DNA from: an uncultured Polymorphobacter sp.
GTDB lineage: Bacteria; Pseudomonadota; Alphaproteobacteria; Sphingomonadales; Sphingomonadaceae
Reading direction: 5' to 3'
Assembly: GCA_937894055.1 (NCBI GenBank)
Contig: CALDHQ010000351.1
Coordinates: 1-8,113 of the forward strand
DNA: 8,113 nucleotides
Positions 1-6,054 of the stretch are shown here, piece by piece. The notes below the pieces were generated by a model that saw only the letters and a program-made list of their open reading frames with translations, searched no databases and had not been told where the DNA came from. Both the position numbers and the translations under genes were made by a program. The stretch's first letter is position 1. Every line of letters begins with the position of its first letter.

Positions 1-201
1 CTGACCCCCGGCGGCACCGGCCCGCTCACCGAACAGGCGCAAGCGCAGCTGGCGGCGTGGATGGCAGCGCATGACGCGCTTGCCGCAAAATCGAGCGCCG
101 GTAGCAACGAAATGGTACTCGGCAGCGGTCACCTGCTTATGCGCGACCAGCCCGATGTAGTGATTGAAGCCGTCACCAACATGGTCAAGGCGGCGCGCTA
201 G
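1..201 (+). CDS. alpha/beta hydrolase, C-terminal fragment (5' end outside window)
   Basis: The frame is open from the first base and ends in TAG at 199-201, giving the last 66 residues of a protein. The segment GSGHLLMRDQPDVVIEAV (residues 41-58 of the fragment) has the look of the C-terminal catalytic-histidine region of alpha/beta hydrolases: a short beta-strand, G-x-G-H with the putative catalytic His at fragment residue 44, then a D-Q-P-x-x-V turn leading into the last helix. The nucleophile elbow and acid residue lie upstream of the window, so substrate and subfamily (esterase, epoxide hydrolase, haloperoxidase-like) cannot be decided. Its stop codon overlaps the stop of the convergent TetR-type gene, so the two mRNAs must overlap at their 3' ends unless termination occurs inside the neighbour. 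Confidence 0.65.
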   Translation: MTPGGTGPLTEQAQAQLAAWMAAHDALAAKSSAGSNEMVLGSGHLLMRDQPDVVIEAVTNMVKAAR

Positions 202-207
202 CGCGCC
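192..207. repeat. perfect 16-bp palindrome centred on two overlapping stop codons
   Basis: GGCGCGCTAGCGCGCC is a perfect palindrome. Its central CTAG carries the TAG stop of the plus-strand hydrolase (199-201) and the TAG stop of the minus-strand regulator (198-200). In RNA from either strand it could form a GGCGCG/CGCGCC stem with a CUAG loop. No T-tract follows on either strand, so it does not meet the standard intrinsic-terminator pattern, although a bidirectional pause or 3'-end stabilising role is possible. Confidence 0.6.
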
Positions 208-809
208 AGCACCACCGCCGCCTCGTCGGCCATCGTCTCGAGCAGCGCGCGGTCCATGCCGGCGCGCGCGCGCACCGCGAGGCTGTGGATCGTCGCCGCA
301 ACCAACGGCGCCCGCCGCACCGGATCAATGCCCGGTGCCAGCTTCCCCTCGACCCGCGCGCGCTCGAAACGCGCCGCGACCAGCGCATCCATCGCACCGA
401 GCACGTCCGCCAGCTTGGCGCGGATGACCGGATCTTCGACCGACTCGGCGGTCGCGGTGCAGACGATCAGACAGCCGCGCGGCCCCATCGGCCCATCGAG
501 ATAAACATCGGTCGCAGCACGCAGCACCGCGCGCAGCGCCGTCGCCAGATCGGGTTCGGCATCGAGCAACGCGCCGACCTGCGCCGCCATGCCCTGCCCG
601 ACGCGGTCGAGCGCCGACAGGTAGATCGCATGCTTGTCGCCGAACGCCGCGTACAGGCTCGGCCGCGCCAGCCCGCTGGCGCGCGCCAGGTCATCGACCG
701 ACGTCGCACCGTAACCGCCCTGCCAGAACGCATCGATCAGCTGCGCCATCGCCGCATCGGCATCGAAGCTGCGCGGGCGGCCGCGCGGGCGCGCTGCGGG
801 GGTGTTCAT
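198..809 (-). CDS. TetR/AcrR family transcriptional regulator
   Basis: 203 residues, usual length for the family. An Arg-rich N-terminal arm (residues 7-13, RPRGRPR) precedes a TetR-type helix-turn-helix at about 17-64: helix 1 around AMAQLIDAFWQGGY, then TSVDDLARASGLARPSLYAAFGDKHAIY with the typical S-L-Y-x-x-F-x-D-K ending. The rest is a helical ligand/dimerisation domain; the segment GPRGCLIVCTATAE (109-122), with Cys113 and Cys117, resembles the G-C-L segment seen in many AcrR/NemR-like regulators. It is divergent from a glutathione S-transferase with 89 bp between, so local repression of that gene and itself is the natural inference; a ligand cannot be named. The ATG at 807-809 has no Shine-Dalgarno directly before it. 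An AAGGAA at 834-839 instead serves a 7-codon reading frame whose TGA overlaps this start. Confidence 0.9.
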   Translation of the reverse strand: MNTPAARPRGRPRSFDADAAMAQLIDAFWQGGYGATSVDDLARASGLARPSLYAAFGDKHAIYLSALDRVGQGMAAQVGALLDAEPDLATALRAVLRAATDVYLDGPMGPRGCLIVCTATAESVEDPVIRAKLADVLGAMDALVAARFERARVEGKLAPGIDPVRRAPLVAATIHSLAVRARAGMDRALLETMADEAAVVLAR

Positions 810-829
810 ATTTGTGTACTGACTTGCAT
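806..829 (-). CDS. possible 7-codon leader mini-ORF coupled to the TetR-type gene
   Basis: On the minus strand an ATG at 827-829 opens a frame encoding MQVSTQI and stops with TGA at 806-808, which overlaps the regulator's ATG as ATGA. An AAGGAA lies 4 nt before the mini-ORF ATG (834-839), whereas the regulator's own start has no visible Shine-Dalgarno. This is the arrangement expected for translational coupling. It may equally be chance in an AT-rich spacer; the peptide itself has no recognisable features. Confidence 0.25.
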   Translation of the reverse strand: MQVSTQI

Positions 830-858
830 GAAATTCCTTGACCGACTCAATTTAATGC
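826..858. promoter_or_regulatory. imperfect inverted repeat, candidate operator between TetR-type gene and GST gene
   Basis: GCATGAAATT (826-835) and AATTTAATGC (849-858) are reverse complements at 9 of 10 positions, separated by 13 bp. The repeat lies in the AT-rich divergent spacer and overlaps the candidate -10 of the regulator gene and a TTGACC at 838-843. TetR-family proteins normally bind inverted repeats in exactly this position relative to their own gene, but the half-site spacing here is wide, so one arm or a different core could be the real contact. Confidence 0.4.
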
Positions 859-877
859 GAAATGGTATAAATATCAA
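849..877 (-). promoter_or_regulatory. candidate promoter of the TetR-type gene
   Basis: Read on the minus strand, TTGATA (872-877) is followed after 17 nt by TAAATT (849-854), each 4-5 of 6 matches to the sigma-70 consensus at ideal spacing. A start near 842 would give an mRNA beginning just before the AAGGAA at 834-839. Assigned by pattern only. Confidence 0.35.
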
Positions 878-892
878 CCACGCCTTGGGAGA
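866..892 (+). promoter_or_regulatory. candidate -10 element and Shine-Dalgarno of the GST gene
   Basis: TATAAA at 866-871 is a good -10 hexamer and would start a transcript around 878. GGGAGA at 887-892 is a clear ribosome-binding site 6 nt before the ATG at 899, which supports that start. A matching -35 at 16-18 bp is not evident; TTGACC at 838-843 is 22 bp away, too far for unaided sigma-70 promoters, so activation or a different sigma factor contact is possible. Confidence 0.4.
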
Positions 893-898
893 CCCGCC

Positions 899-1507
899 AT
901 GCGCCTCTATTTCGCCCCGCTCGCCTGCTCGTTCGCCTCGCGCGCCACGCTCTATGAACTTGGGCTGGACGCCGACTATAGCCAGGTCACGCTATCGACC
1001 AAGACGCTCGCCGACGGCAGCGACTTTTTCGCGGTCAACCCCAAGGGCCAGGTGCCGGCGCTCGCCACCGATGACGGCCGCGTCATCACCGAAAGCCCCG
1101 TCGTGCTGCAATATCTCGCCGACCTGCGCCCCGAAGCCGGCCTGGCGCCGCCGCGCGGCAGCGCGCAGCGCACCGCGCTCGAACAATGGCTCAACCTGCT
1201 GTGTTCGGAGGTCCATAGCGCGGTGTTCGTACCGATGTTCCACCCCGCCTCGACGCCCGACGCCAAGGCCTTCGCCAAAATCCGCCTGCAGCCCAAGTTC
1301 GACTTGCTCGAACGCCACCTCACCGGCCGCGACTATCTGATCGACAGCTTCAGCATCGGCGACATCTACCTGACCACCATGCTCGGCTGGTGCGAGCCCG
1401 CCGGCATCGACCTCGGTGCCTGGCCGGTGCTCGCGGCGTTCCGCGACCGCATCCGCGCCCGCCCCGCCGTCGGCCGCGCGCTCGGCGACGAGCTGGCGCT
1501 GCGTTGA
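899..1507 (+). CDS. glutathione S-transferase, beta-class-like
   Basis: 202 residues, full length for a cytosolic bacterial GST. The N-terminal thioredoxin-fold domain (about 1-77) starts MRLYFAPLACSFASR with Cys10 at the position of the beta-class catalytic cysteine. It continues with NPKGQVPAL (47-55, cis-Pro53 after Val52) and the glutathione gamma-glutamyl contact E65-S66. The C-terminal helical domain contains the N-capping box S152-I-G-D155 followed by IYLTTMLGW. The enzyme would conjugate or reduce electrophiles with glutathione in the cytosol; the substrate is unknown. The start is fixed by GGGAGA 6 nt upstream. It is divergent from a TetR-type regulator, which probably controls it, and is followed by a strong palindrome and a T-tract terminator, so it is likely transcribed alone. 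Confidence 0.9.
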   Translation: MRLYFAPLACSFASRATLYELGLDADYSQVTLSTKTLADGSDFFAVNPKGQVPALATDDGRVITESPVVLQYLADLRPEAGLAPPRGSAQRTALEQWLNLLCSEVHSAVFVPMFHPASTPDAKAFAKIRLQPKFDLLERHLTGRDYLIDSFSIGDIYLTTMLGWCEPAGIDLGAWPVLAAFRDRIRARPAVGRALGDELALR

Positions 1508-1512
1508 CCCTC

Positions 1513-1554
1513 CCCCTCCCCCGGCGCGCGACGCGCCGGGGGACTTGCTAGGGG
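1513..1554. repeat. REP-like GC-rich palindrome downstream of the GST gene
   Basis: CCCCCGGCGCG (1518-1528) and CGCGCCGGGGG (1532-1542) form a perfect 11-bp stem with a CGA loop. An outer CCCCT/AGGGG pairing (1513-1517 with 1550-1554) is possible around a 7-nt bulge. It starts a few bases after the GST stop inside a C-rich, CCCT-repeated stretch and has no T-tract. This resembles dispersed intergenic palindromes of GC-rich proteobacteria, which may stabilise mRNA 3' ends. No second copy is present in this window, so the repeat nature is inferred. Confidence 0.45.
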
Positions 1555-1583
1555 TTGAGAAGCCCTCGCAGACTCGCTAAAGG
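1555..1583 (+). promoter_or_regulatory. weak candidate promoter for the argD operon
   Basis: TTGAGA (1555-1560) is followed after 17 nt by TAAAGG (1578-1583). The -35 is good and the -10 poor. If used, transcription would begin near 1590 and run straight into the terminator hairpin at 1597-1620. No better promoter is visible between that hairpin and the argD start. Confidence 0.2.
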
Positions 1584-1596
1584 CGCAGGATGGACG

Positions 1597-1620
1597 GGCG
1601 GCCAATGGGGCCGCCTTTTT
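1597..1620 (+). terminator. intrinsic terminator (after GST gene, or argD leader attenuator)
   Basis: GGCGGCC (1597-1603) pairs perfectly with GGCCGCC (1609-1615) around a 5-nt loop and is followed immediately by TTTTT (1616-1620). It is the only hairpin with a T-tract that I found in the window. It lies about 90 bp after the GST stop but only 31 bp before the argD ATG. A second small hairpin, TTGCG-TTGG-CGCAA (1619-1632), follows. AAAGGCG at 1579-1585 is complementary to CGCCTTT at 1612-1618 and could compete with the terminator stem. Confidence 0.75.
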
Positions 1621-1651
1621 GCGTTGGCGCAAGCCCGCCGGAGTTGAAGCC

Positions 1652-2851
1652 ATGGCCATTACCCCCCTGATGCCCGTTTACGGTCGTTGCGAAGTCGAAC
1701 CCGTCCGCGGCGAAGGCTGCTATCTGTTCGACGCTGCCGGCAACAAATGGCTCGACATGGCCGCCGGCATCGCGGTCAACGCACTCGGCCACAGCCACCC
1801 GCACCTGATCGGCACCATCCAGAAACAGGCCGCGACGCTGATGCACGTGTCGAACCTCTACAAGGTGCCGGCGCAGGCGCATCTCGCCGAGCGCCTCGTC
1901 GGCCTGACCTTTGCCGACACGATGTTCTTCACCAACTCGGGCGTCGAGGCGATCGAATGCGCGGTCAAGACCTGCCGCCGTCACCAGTTCGTCGAAGGCC
2001 ACCCCGAAAAATACCGCATCGTCACCTTCTCGAACGCCTTCCACGGCCGCACGATGACGGCGATTTCGGCGACCAACCAGGACAAGATGCGCGGCGGTTT
2101 CGAGCCGCTGCCCGACTGGTTCACCGTGCTGCCGTTCGATGACCTGACCGCGGTCGAAGACTTCATGAAGGGCCCGCTGGCCGACAGCGTCGGCGGCTTC
2201 ATGGTCGAGCCGATCCAGGGCGAAGGCGGCGTGCGTCCGGCCTCGAAGGCCTTCCTGCAGGGCCTGCGCGACCTCGCCGACAAGCACGGCGCGCTGCTGA
2301 TTTTCGACGAAGTCCAGTGCGGCGTCGGCCGCACCGGCCACCTGTTCGCCTATGAATATTTCGGCGTCACGCCCGACATCATGACGATCGCCAAGGGCAT
2401 CGGCGGCGGCTTCCCCGTCGGCGCCTGCCTCGCCACCGAAAAGGCCGCAAGCGGCATGGTCGTCGGCACCCACGGCTCGACCTATGGCGGCAACCCGCTC
2501 GGCATGGCGGCGTGCGAAGCGGTGCTCGATGTCGTCGCCGAACCGGCGTTCCTCGAAGGCGTCCGCACCATCGGCGCGCGCCTGCGCCAGGCATTGGAGC
2601 AGATGATCCCCAACCATGACGATCTGTTCGAAGACGTCCGCGGCGTCGGGCTGATGCTCGGCATCAAGATGAAGTCCGACAGCCGCGCCTTCGTCAACTA
2701 TGCGCGCAGCCACGGCATCCTGATGGTGGCAGCAGCCGACAACGTCGTGCGTATCCTGCCGCCGCTGATCATCGACGAAAGCCACATCCGCGAATGCGTC
2801 GAAAAGCTGTCGGCAGCAGCGTCGGCGTACCAGCGCCCGGCGGCAGCGTAA
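1652..2851 (+). CDS. argD: acetylornithine aminotransferase (class III, PLP-dependent)
   Basis: 399 residues, normal for the family. It converts N-acetylglutamate 5-semialdehyde and glutamate to N2-acetylornithine and 2-oxoglutarate in cytosolic arginine synthesis; members often also act on succinyl-diaminopimelate precursors. Visible motifs: NSGVEA (95-100) for PLP phosphate binding, [12 protein letters not shown] with Asp219 contacting the pyridine nitrogen, and [12 protein letters not shown] with Lys248 as the Schiff-base lysine. [11 protein letters not shown] (273-283) places Thr277 at the phosphate from the partner subunit. The ATG at 1652 has GGAG 8 nt upstream (1640-1643); an in-frame TTG at 1619 lies in the terminator tail and is not credible. 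The catabolic paralogue AstC is similar in sequence, but argF begins 4 nt after this stop, which supports the biosynthetic assignment. Confidence 0.93.
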   Translation: MAITPLMPVYGRCEVEPVRGEGCYLFDAAGNKWLDMAAGIAVNALGHSHPHLIGTIQKQAATLMHVSNLYKVPAQAHLAERLVGLTFADTMFFTNSGVEAIECAVKTCRRHQFVEGHPEKYRIVTFSNAFHGRTMTAISATNQDKMRGGFEPLPDWFTVLPFDDLTAVEDFMKGPLADSVGGFMVEPIQGEGGVRPASKAFLQGLRDLADKHGALLIFDEVQCGVGRTGHLFAYEYFGVTPDIMTIAKGIGGGFPVGACLATEKAASGMVVGTHGSTYGGNPLGMAACEAVLDVVAEPAFLEGVRTIGARLRQALEQMIPNHDDLFEDVRGVGLMLGIKMKSDSRAFVNYARSHGILMVAAADNVVRILPPLIIDESHIRECVEKLSAAASAYQRPAAA

Positions 2852-2855
2852 GGCG

Positions 2856-3782
2856 ATGCGCCACTTTCTCGACCTTGCCGGCGCCGGTCGCGCCGGCCTG
2901 CGGGCGATTCTCGATGATGCGCATGCCCGCAAGGCGGCGCGTATCGGGAAACCCAAGGCGCTGCCCGACGCCGATGCACCGCTGACCGGCAGCATGCTGG
3001 CGATGATCTTCGAAAAGCCGTCGACGCGCACGCGCTTCAGCTTCGATCTCGCGATGCGCCAATTGGGCGGCAGCACGATCATCACGGCGTCCGGCGACAC
3101 CCAGCTCGGCCGCGGCGAAACCGTCGCGGACACGTCGCGCGTGCTGTCGCGCATGGTCGACGCCATCATGCTGCGCACCGGCGACCATGCTGTCATCGAA
3201 ACCATGGCGGGCGCCGCGACGGTGCCGGTCATCAACGGCCTCACCGACCTGTCGCACCCATGCCAGGCGATGGCCGACATCATGACGGTCGAAGAACGCC
3301 TCGGCCGCCCCGTCGAAGACACCTGCTGGGCCTATGTCGGCGACGGCAACAACATGGCGCATTCGCTGATCGAAGCCGCCAGCGTGCTCGGCTTCGAACT
3401 GCGGCTGGGCTGCCCGCACGGCTATGACCCCGATCAGGCGGTCGTCGCCACCGCCAGCGCGCGCGGCGGCCATATCGAGCTGGTGCGCAGCGCCAAGGCC
3501 GCGGTCGAAAACGCCCAGGTCGTCGTCACCGATACCTGGGTGTCGATGGGCCAGAGCGAAACCAAGGACAAGATCGCCGCGATGACGCCGTTCCAGGTGA
3601 CGCCGCTGCTGATGGCGGCCGCCGCACCAGGCGCAGTGTTCCTGCACTGCCTGCCCGCGCACCGCGGCGAGGAAGTGCTCGACGCGGTCATCGACGGGCC
3701 ACAGTCGGCGGTCTGGGACGAAGCCGAAAACCGCCTGCACGTGCAGAAATCAATCCTGCTCTGGTGTCTGGGCAAGATTTGA
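2856..3782 (+). CDS. argF: ornithine carbamoyltransferase
   Basis: 308 residues, full length. It makes citrulline from ornithine and carbamoyl phosphate. The N-terminal domain holds the carbamoyl-phosphate signature S56-T-R-T-R60, the M-x-R-T element at 105-108 and H134-P-C-Q137. The C-terminal domain holds D226-T-W-V-S-M-G232 for ornithine binding and H264-C-L-P-A-H-R-G271, with Cys265 the ornithine-site cysteine. All key residues are present. The protein begins directly at the MRHFLDL motif. The gene follows argD by 4 nt, with AAGG overlapping the argD stop, so translation is probably coupled. Its 3' end runs into hslO. Confidence 0.95.
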   Translation: MRHFLDLAGAGRAGLRAILDDAHARKAARIGKPKALPDADAPLTGSMLAMIFEKPSTRTRFSFDLAMRQLGGSTIITASGDTQLGRGETVADTSRVLSRMVDAIMLRTGDHAVIETMAGAATVPVINGLTDLSHPCQAMADIMTVEERLGRPVEDTCWAYVGDGNNMAHSLIEAASVLGFELRLGCPHGYDPDQAVVATASARGGHIELVRSAKAAVENAQVVVTDTWVSMGQSETKDKIAAMTPFQVTPLLMAAAAPGAVFLHCLPAHRGEEVLDAVIDGPQSAVWDEAENRLHVQKSILLWCLGKI

Positions 3783-4732
3783 GCGCGGCCAAGCACCCGA
3801 CCGACACGCTCGCCCCCAGCGCCGACCGCGCACTGGGCTTCAGCGTCACCAGCCGCAACGCGCGCGGCCAGATCGTGCGGCTCGACACCAGCCTCAACGC
3901 CATATTGTCGGCGCATGACTATCCGCCGGTACTGGCGACGTTGCTTGCCGAAGCGCTGCTGCTCACGGCGCTGCTCGGCGCGACCTTGCGTCCTGACGCC
4001 AAGTCGGGCGCCACCGGCGACGCCGGGCAGATGACGCTGCAGGCACAAAGCACCGGCGGCGCCGTCGACCTGCTGGTCTGCGACTATCATGCCGGCGCGC
4101 TGCGCGGTTACCTGCGCTTCGACGCCGAGCGTTTCGCGGCGCTCGAAGCCTCCGGCGCGACGCTCGATCTGCCGGCGCTGTTCGGCGAGGGTCATCTGGC
4201 GATCACGCTCGACCCGACGGCGGCAGCGGAACGCTACCAGGGCATCGTCGCGCTCGAAGGCGCGTCGCTGACCGACGCCGCGATCAACTATTTCGCCCAG
4301 TCCGAACAATTGCCGACGCTGATCCGCCTCGGCATCAGCGCCCCCGATGCCGCGTCTGGCCGCGGCTGGATCGCCGGCGGGCTGCTCGTCCAGCATCTGG
4401 CGCGTGCCGAATCGGGCGCCGAACGCCTCGATGTGGCACCGCTGCACCCCGACTGGCAACATGTCGCGATTCTCGCCGGCACTGCGACCGAGGCCGAACT
4501 GACAGACGTCACGCTGCCCGAAGAATCGCTGCTGTGGCGGCTGTTCAACGAGGACGAAACCCGCGTCACCCCCGCCCCGACACCGGTGCGCGGCTGCCGC
4601 TGCTCGGTCGCCCACATCACCGACGTGCTGCGCCGCTTCCCCGAAGCCGAGCGCGTGCAGATGCGCGGCCCCGACGGTAACATCGGCGTCGATTGCGCGT
4701 TCTGCGCCAAGACCTTCGCGGTGGTCGCCTGA
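3764..4732 (+). CDS. hslO: Hsp33 redox-regulated holdase chaperone
   Basis: Up to 322 residues. Hsp33 is a cytosolic holdase that is inactive when reduced and zinc-bound, and unfolds its linker under oxidative stress to bind client proteins. The N-terminal domain (about 20-240) contains [18 protein letters not shown] and GHLAITLD elements typical of Hsp33. The C-terminal redox switch has all four cysteines: C278-R-C280 and C311-A-F-C314, separated by 30 residues as in E. coli Hsp33. The start is uncertain. GTG at 3764 overlaps argF by 19 bp and has no Shine-Dalgarno. TTG at 3779 (TTGA overlap with the argF stop) would give 317 residues. Either way translation is likely coupled to argF. Its stop is 2 nt from queC. 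I recall Hsp33 next to argF in other alphaproteobacteria. Confidence 0.93.
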   Translation: MSGQDLSAAKHPTDTLAPSADRALGFSVTSRNARGQIVRLDTSLNAILSAHDYPPVLATLLAEALLLTALLGATLRPDAKSGATGDAGQMTLQAQSTGGAVDLLVCDYHAGALRGYLRFDAERFAALEASGATLDLPALFGEGHLAITLDPTAAAERYQGIVALEGASLTDAAINYFAQSEQLPTLIRLGISAPDAASGRGWIAGGLLVQHLARAESGAERLDVAPLHPDWQHVAILAGTATEAELTDVTLPEESLLWRLFNEDETRVTPAPTPVRGCRCSVAHITDVLRRFPEAERVQMRGPDGNIGVDCAFCAKTFAVVA

Positions 4733-4734
4733 CC

Positions 4735-5406
4735 ATGGCGGCACCGCTCGCCGTCGTGCTGCTGTCGGGCGGGCTCGACTCCACCACCGTGGCGGCCATC
4801 GCGCGCGAACGCGGCTACCGCATCCTGGCGCTGACCATCGACTACAACCAGCGCCACCGCATCGAACTGCAGGCCGCTGCCAGCGTTGCCGCCGCACTCG
4901 GCGCCGAGCGTCACATCGTGCTGCCGCTCGACCTGCGCGGCTTCGGCGGCTCGGCGCTGACCGCCGATATCGACGTGCCCAAGCTCGGTGTCGAGCCCGG
5001 CATCCCCGTCACCTATGTGCCGGCGCGCAACACGATTTTCCTGTCGGTGGCGCTCGGCTGGGCCGAGGCGGCGGGCGCGTTCGACCTGTTCATCGGCGTC
5101 AACGCGCTCGACTATTCGGGCTATCCCGACTGCCGCCCCGAATTCATCGCGGCGTTCGAAAACCTCGCCAACACCGCGACCAAGGCCGGCGCCGAGGGAA
5201 CGGGCCACTTCACCGTCCACGCCCCGCTGGCGGCAATGACCAAGGCCGATATCGTCCGCGAAGCCGTGCGCCTGGGCGTCGACCTGACGCACACCTGGAG
5301 CTGCTACGACCCGACCCCCGAAGGCCGGCCTTGCGGCCAATGCGACTCGTGCCGGCTACGCGCCAAGGGCTTCGCCGACGCAGGGGTCGTGGACCCGGCG
5401 CTGTGA
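4735..5406 (+). CDS. queC: 7-cyano-7-deazaguanine synthase
   Basis: 223 residues, typical length. QueC converts 7-carboxy-7-deazaguanine (CDG) with ammonia and ATP to preQ0, the precursor of queuosine in tRNA. The N-terminal PP-loop ATP-binding motif SGGLDST is at residues 11-17, followed by the family segments [12 protein letters not shown] and [19 protein letters not shown]-terminal zinc site is formed by Cys190, Cys200, Cys203 and Cys206 (C-X9-C-X2-C-X2-C). ATG at 4735 is 2 nt past the hslO stop and puts the PP-loop at its usual distance from the N-terminus. No strong Shine-Dalgarno is seen, so coupling to hslO is likely. Its stop overlaps the queE start, linking it to the enzyme of the preceding step. 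Confidence 0.95.
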   Translation: MAAPLAVVLLSGGLDSTTVAAIARERGYRILALTIDYNQRHRIELQAAASVAAALGAERHIVLPLDLRGFGGSALTADIDVPKLGVEPGIPVTYVPARNTIFLSVALGWAEAAGAFDLFIGVNALDYSGYPDCRPEFIAAFENLANTATKAGAEGTGHFTVHAPLAAMTKADIVREAVRLGVDLTHTWSCYDPTPEGRPCGQCDSCRLRAKGFADAGVVDPAL

Positions 5407-6038
5407 CCTACGCGGTCAAGGAGCTGTTCCTGACGCTGCAGGGCGAAGGCGCGCAGGCCGGGCGCCGCGCGGTGTTCCTGCGCTTTGCCGGCTGCAACCT
5501 GTGGAGCGGCCGCGAAGCCGATCGCGCCACCGCCGTCTGCCGCTTTTGCGACACAGATTTCGTCGGCAGCGGCCCCGACGGCGGCAAGTTCAAGACCGCG
5601 CAATCCCTCGCCGATGCCGCCGCAGCCGCCTGGGGTGACCAGTCTGAACACCGCCTGATCGTCTGCACCGGTGGCGAGCCGCTGCTCCAGCTCGACGCAC
5701 CGCTGATCGACGCGCTGCACGCGCATGGCTTTGCGATTGCCGTCGAAACCAACGGCACCATCGCCGCACCGCCGGACCTCGACTGGATCTGCGTCAGCCC
5801 CAAGGCCGATGCATCGCTGGTTCAGCGGTCAGGGCAGGAATTGAAGCTGGTCTATCCGCAGGCCGAACCCGAAGCGCAGCCCGAAGCCTTCGCCGAGCTG
5901 CCGTTCGACCATTTCTTCCTGCAACCGATGGACGGCCCCGATGCGGCAGCAAACACGCAAGCAGCCATCGCCTATTGCCTCGCCCACCCGCGCTGGCGGC
6001 TCGGGCTGCAAACGCACAAGCTGACCGGCGTGCGCTAG
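5403..6038 (+). CDS. queE: 7-carboxy-7-deazaguanine synthase, radical SAM
   Basis: 211 residues. QueE rearranges 6-carboxy-tetrahydropterin (CPH4) to CDG using S-adenosylmethionine and a 4Fe-4S cluster. The substrate-side segment [25 protein letters not shown] leads into cluster cysteines Cys31, Cys46 and Cys49, a C-X14-C-X2-C pattern rather than the canonical C-X3-C-X2-C; expanded spacing of this kind is known for Burkholderia-type QueE. T89-G-G-E-P93 is the SAM amino-group motif, followed by VETNGT, VSPKA and the terminal [10 protein letters not shown] typical of the family. The GTG at 5403 overlaps the queC stop as GTGA; an earlier in-frame start would run deep into queC. The TAG overlaps the queF stop on the other strand. 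Confidence 0.95.
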   Translation: MTYAVKELFLTLQGEGAQAGRRAVFLRFAGCNLWSGREADRATAVCRFCDTDFVGSGPDGGKFKTAQSLADAAAAAWGDQSEHRLIVCTGGEPLLQLDAPLIDALHAHGFAIAVETNGTIAAPPDLDWICVSPKADASLVQRSGQELKLVYPQAEPEAQPEAFAELPFDHFFLQPMDGPDAAANTQAAIAYCLAHPRWRLGLQTHKLTGVR

Positions 6039-6054
6039 CCGCGGCCGCGGTAGC
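6034..6054. repeat. GC-rich palindrome at the queE/queF convergent junction
   Basis: CCGCGGCCGCGG (6039-6050) is a perfect 12-bp palindrome; flanking GCTA (6034-6037) and TAGC (6051-6054) extend the symmetry around one unpaired G at 6038. It spans the queE stop and the last codons of queF. A hairpin is possible in both mRNAs, but no T-tract follows on either side. Confidence 0.5.

Noticed and set aside
285..1340. A 351-codon plus-strand frame across the TetR-type gene, the spacer and the GST gene
   Set aside because: It runs antisense to a clear regulator and out of frame through a clear GST; the product is Arg/Pro/Ala-rich without domains.
1508..1542. The 1518-1542 hairpin as the intrinsic terminator of the GST gene
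   Set aside because: The stem is strong, but the following bases lack a T-tract; the hairpin at 1597-1620 fits the terminator pattern instead.
1508..1651. ArgR operator upstream of argD
   Set aside because: I looked for the AT-rich 18-bp ARG-box palindrome and found none; the region is GC-rich hairpins and a short spacer.
1577..3322. A 581-codon minus-strand open frame opposite argD and argF
   Set aside because: It is the antisense shadow of two certain genes with GC-biased third positions; its translation is low-complexity (Asp/Val/Arg/His rich) and resembles no family, and no ribosome-binding site supports it.
2769..4897. Long minus-strand open frames opposite argF, hslO and queC (2769-3740 and 3434-4897)
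   Set aside because: Both are shadows created by codon bias on the plus strand; plus-strand products have complete catalytic motifs in the same bases.
6041..6048. A NotI-type site within the queE/queF palindrome read as a cloning scar or vector join
   Set aside because: It is part of intact queF coding sequence (C-terminal Arg-Gly-Arg-Gly) in normal genomic context with no vector sequence.
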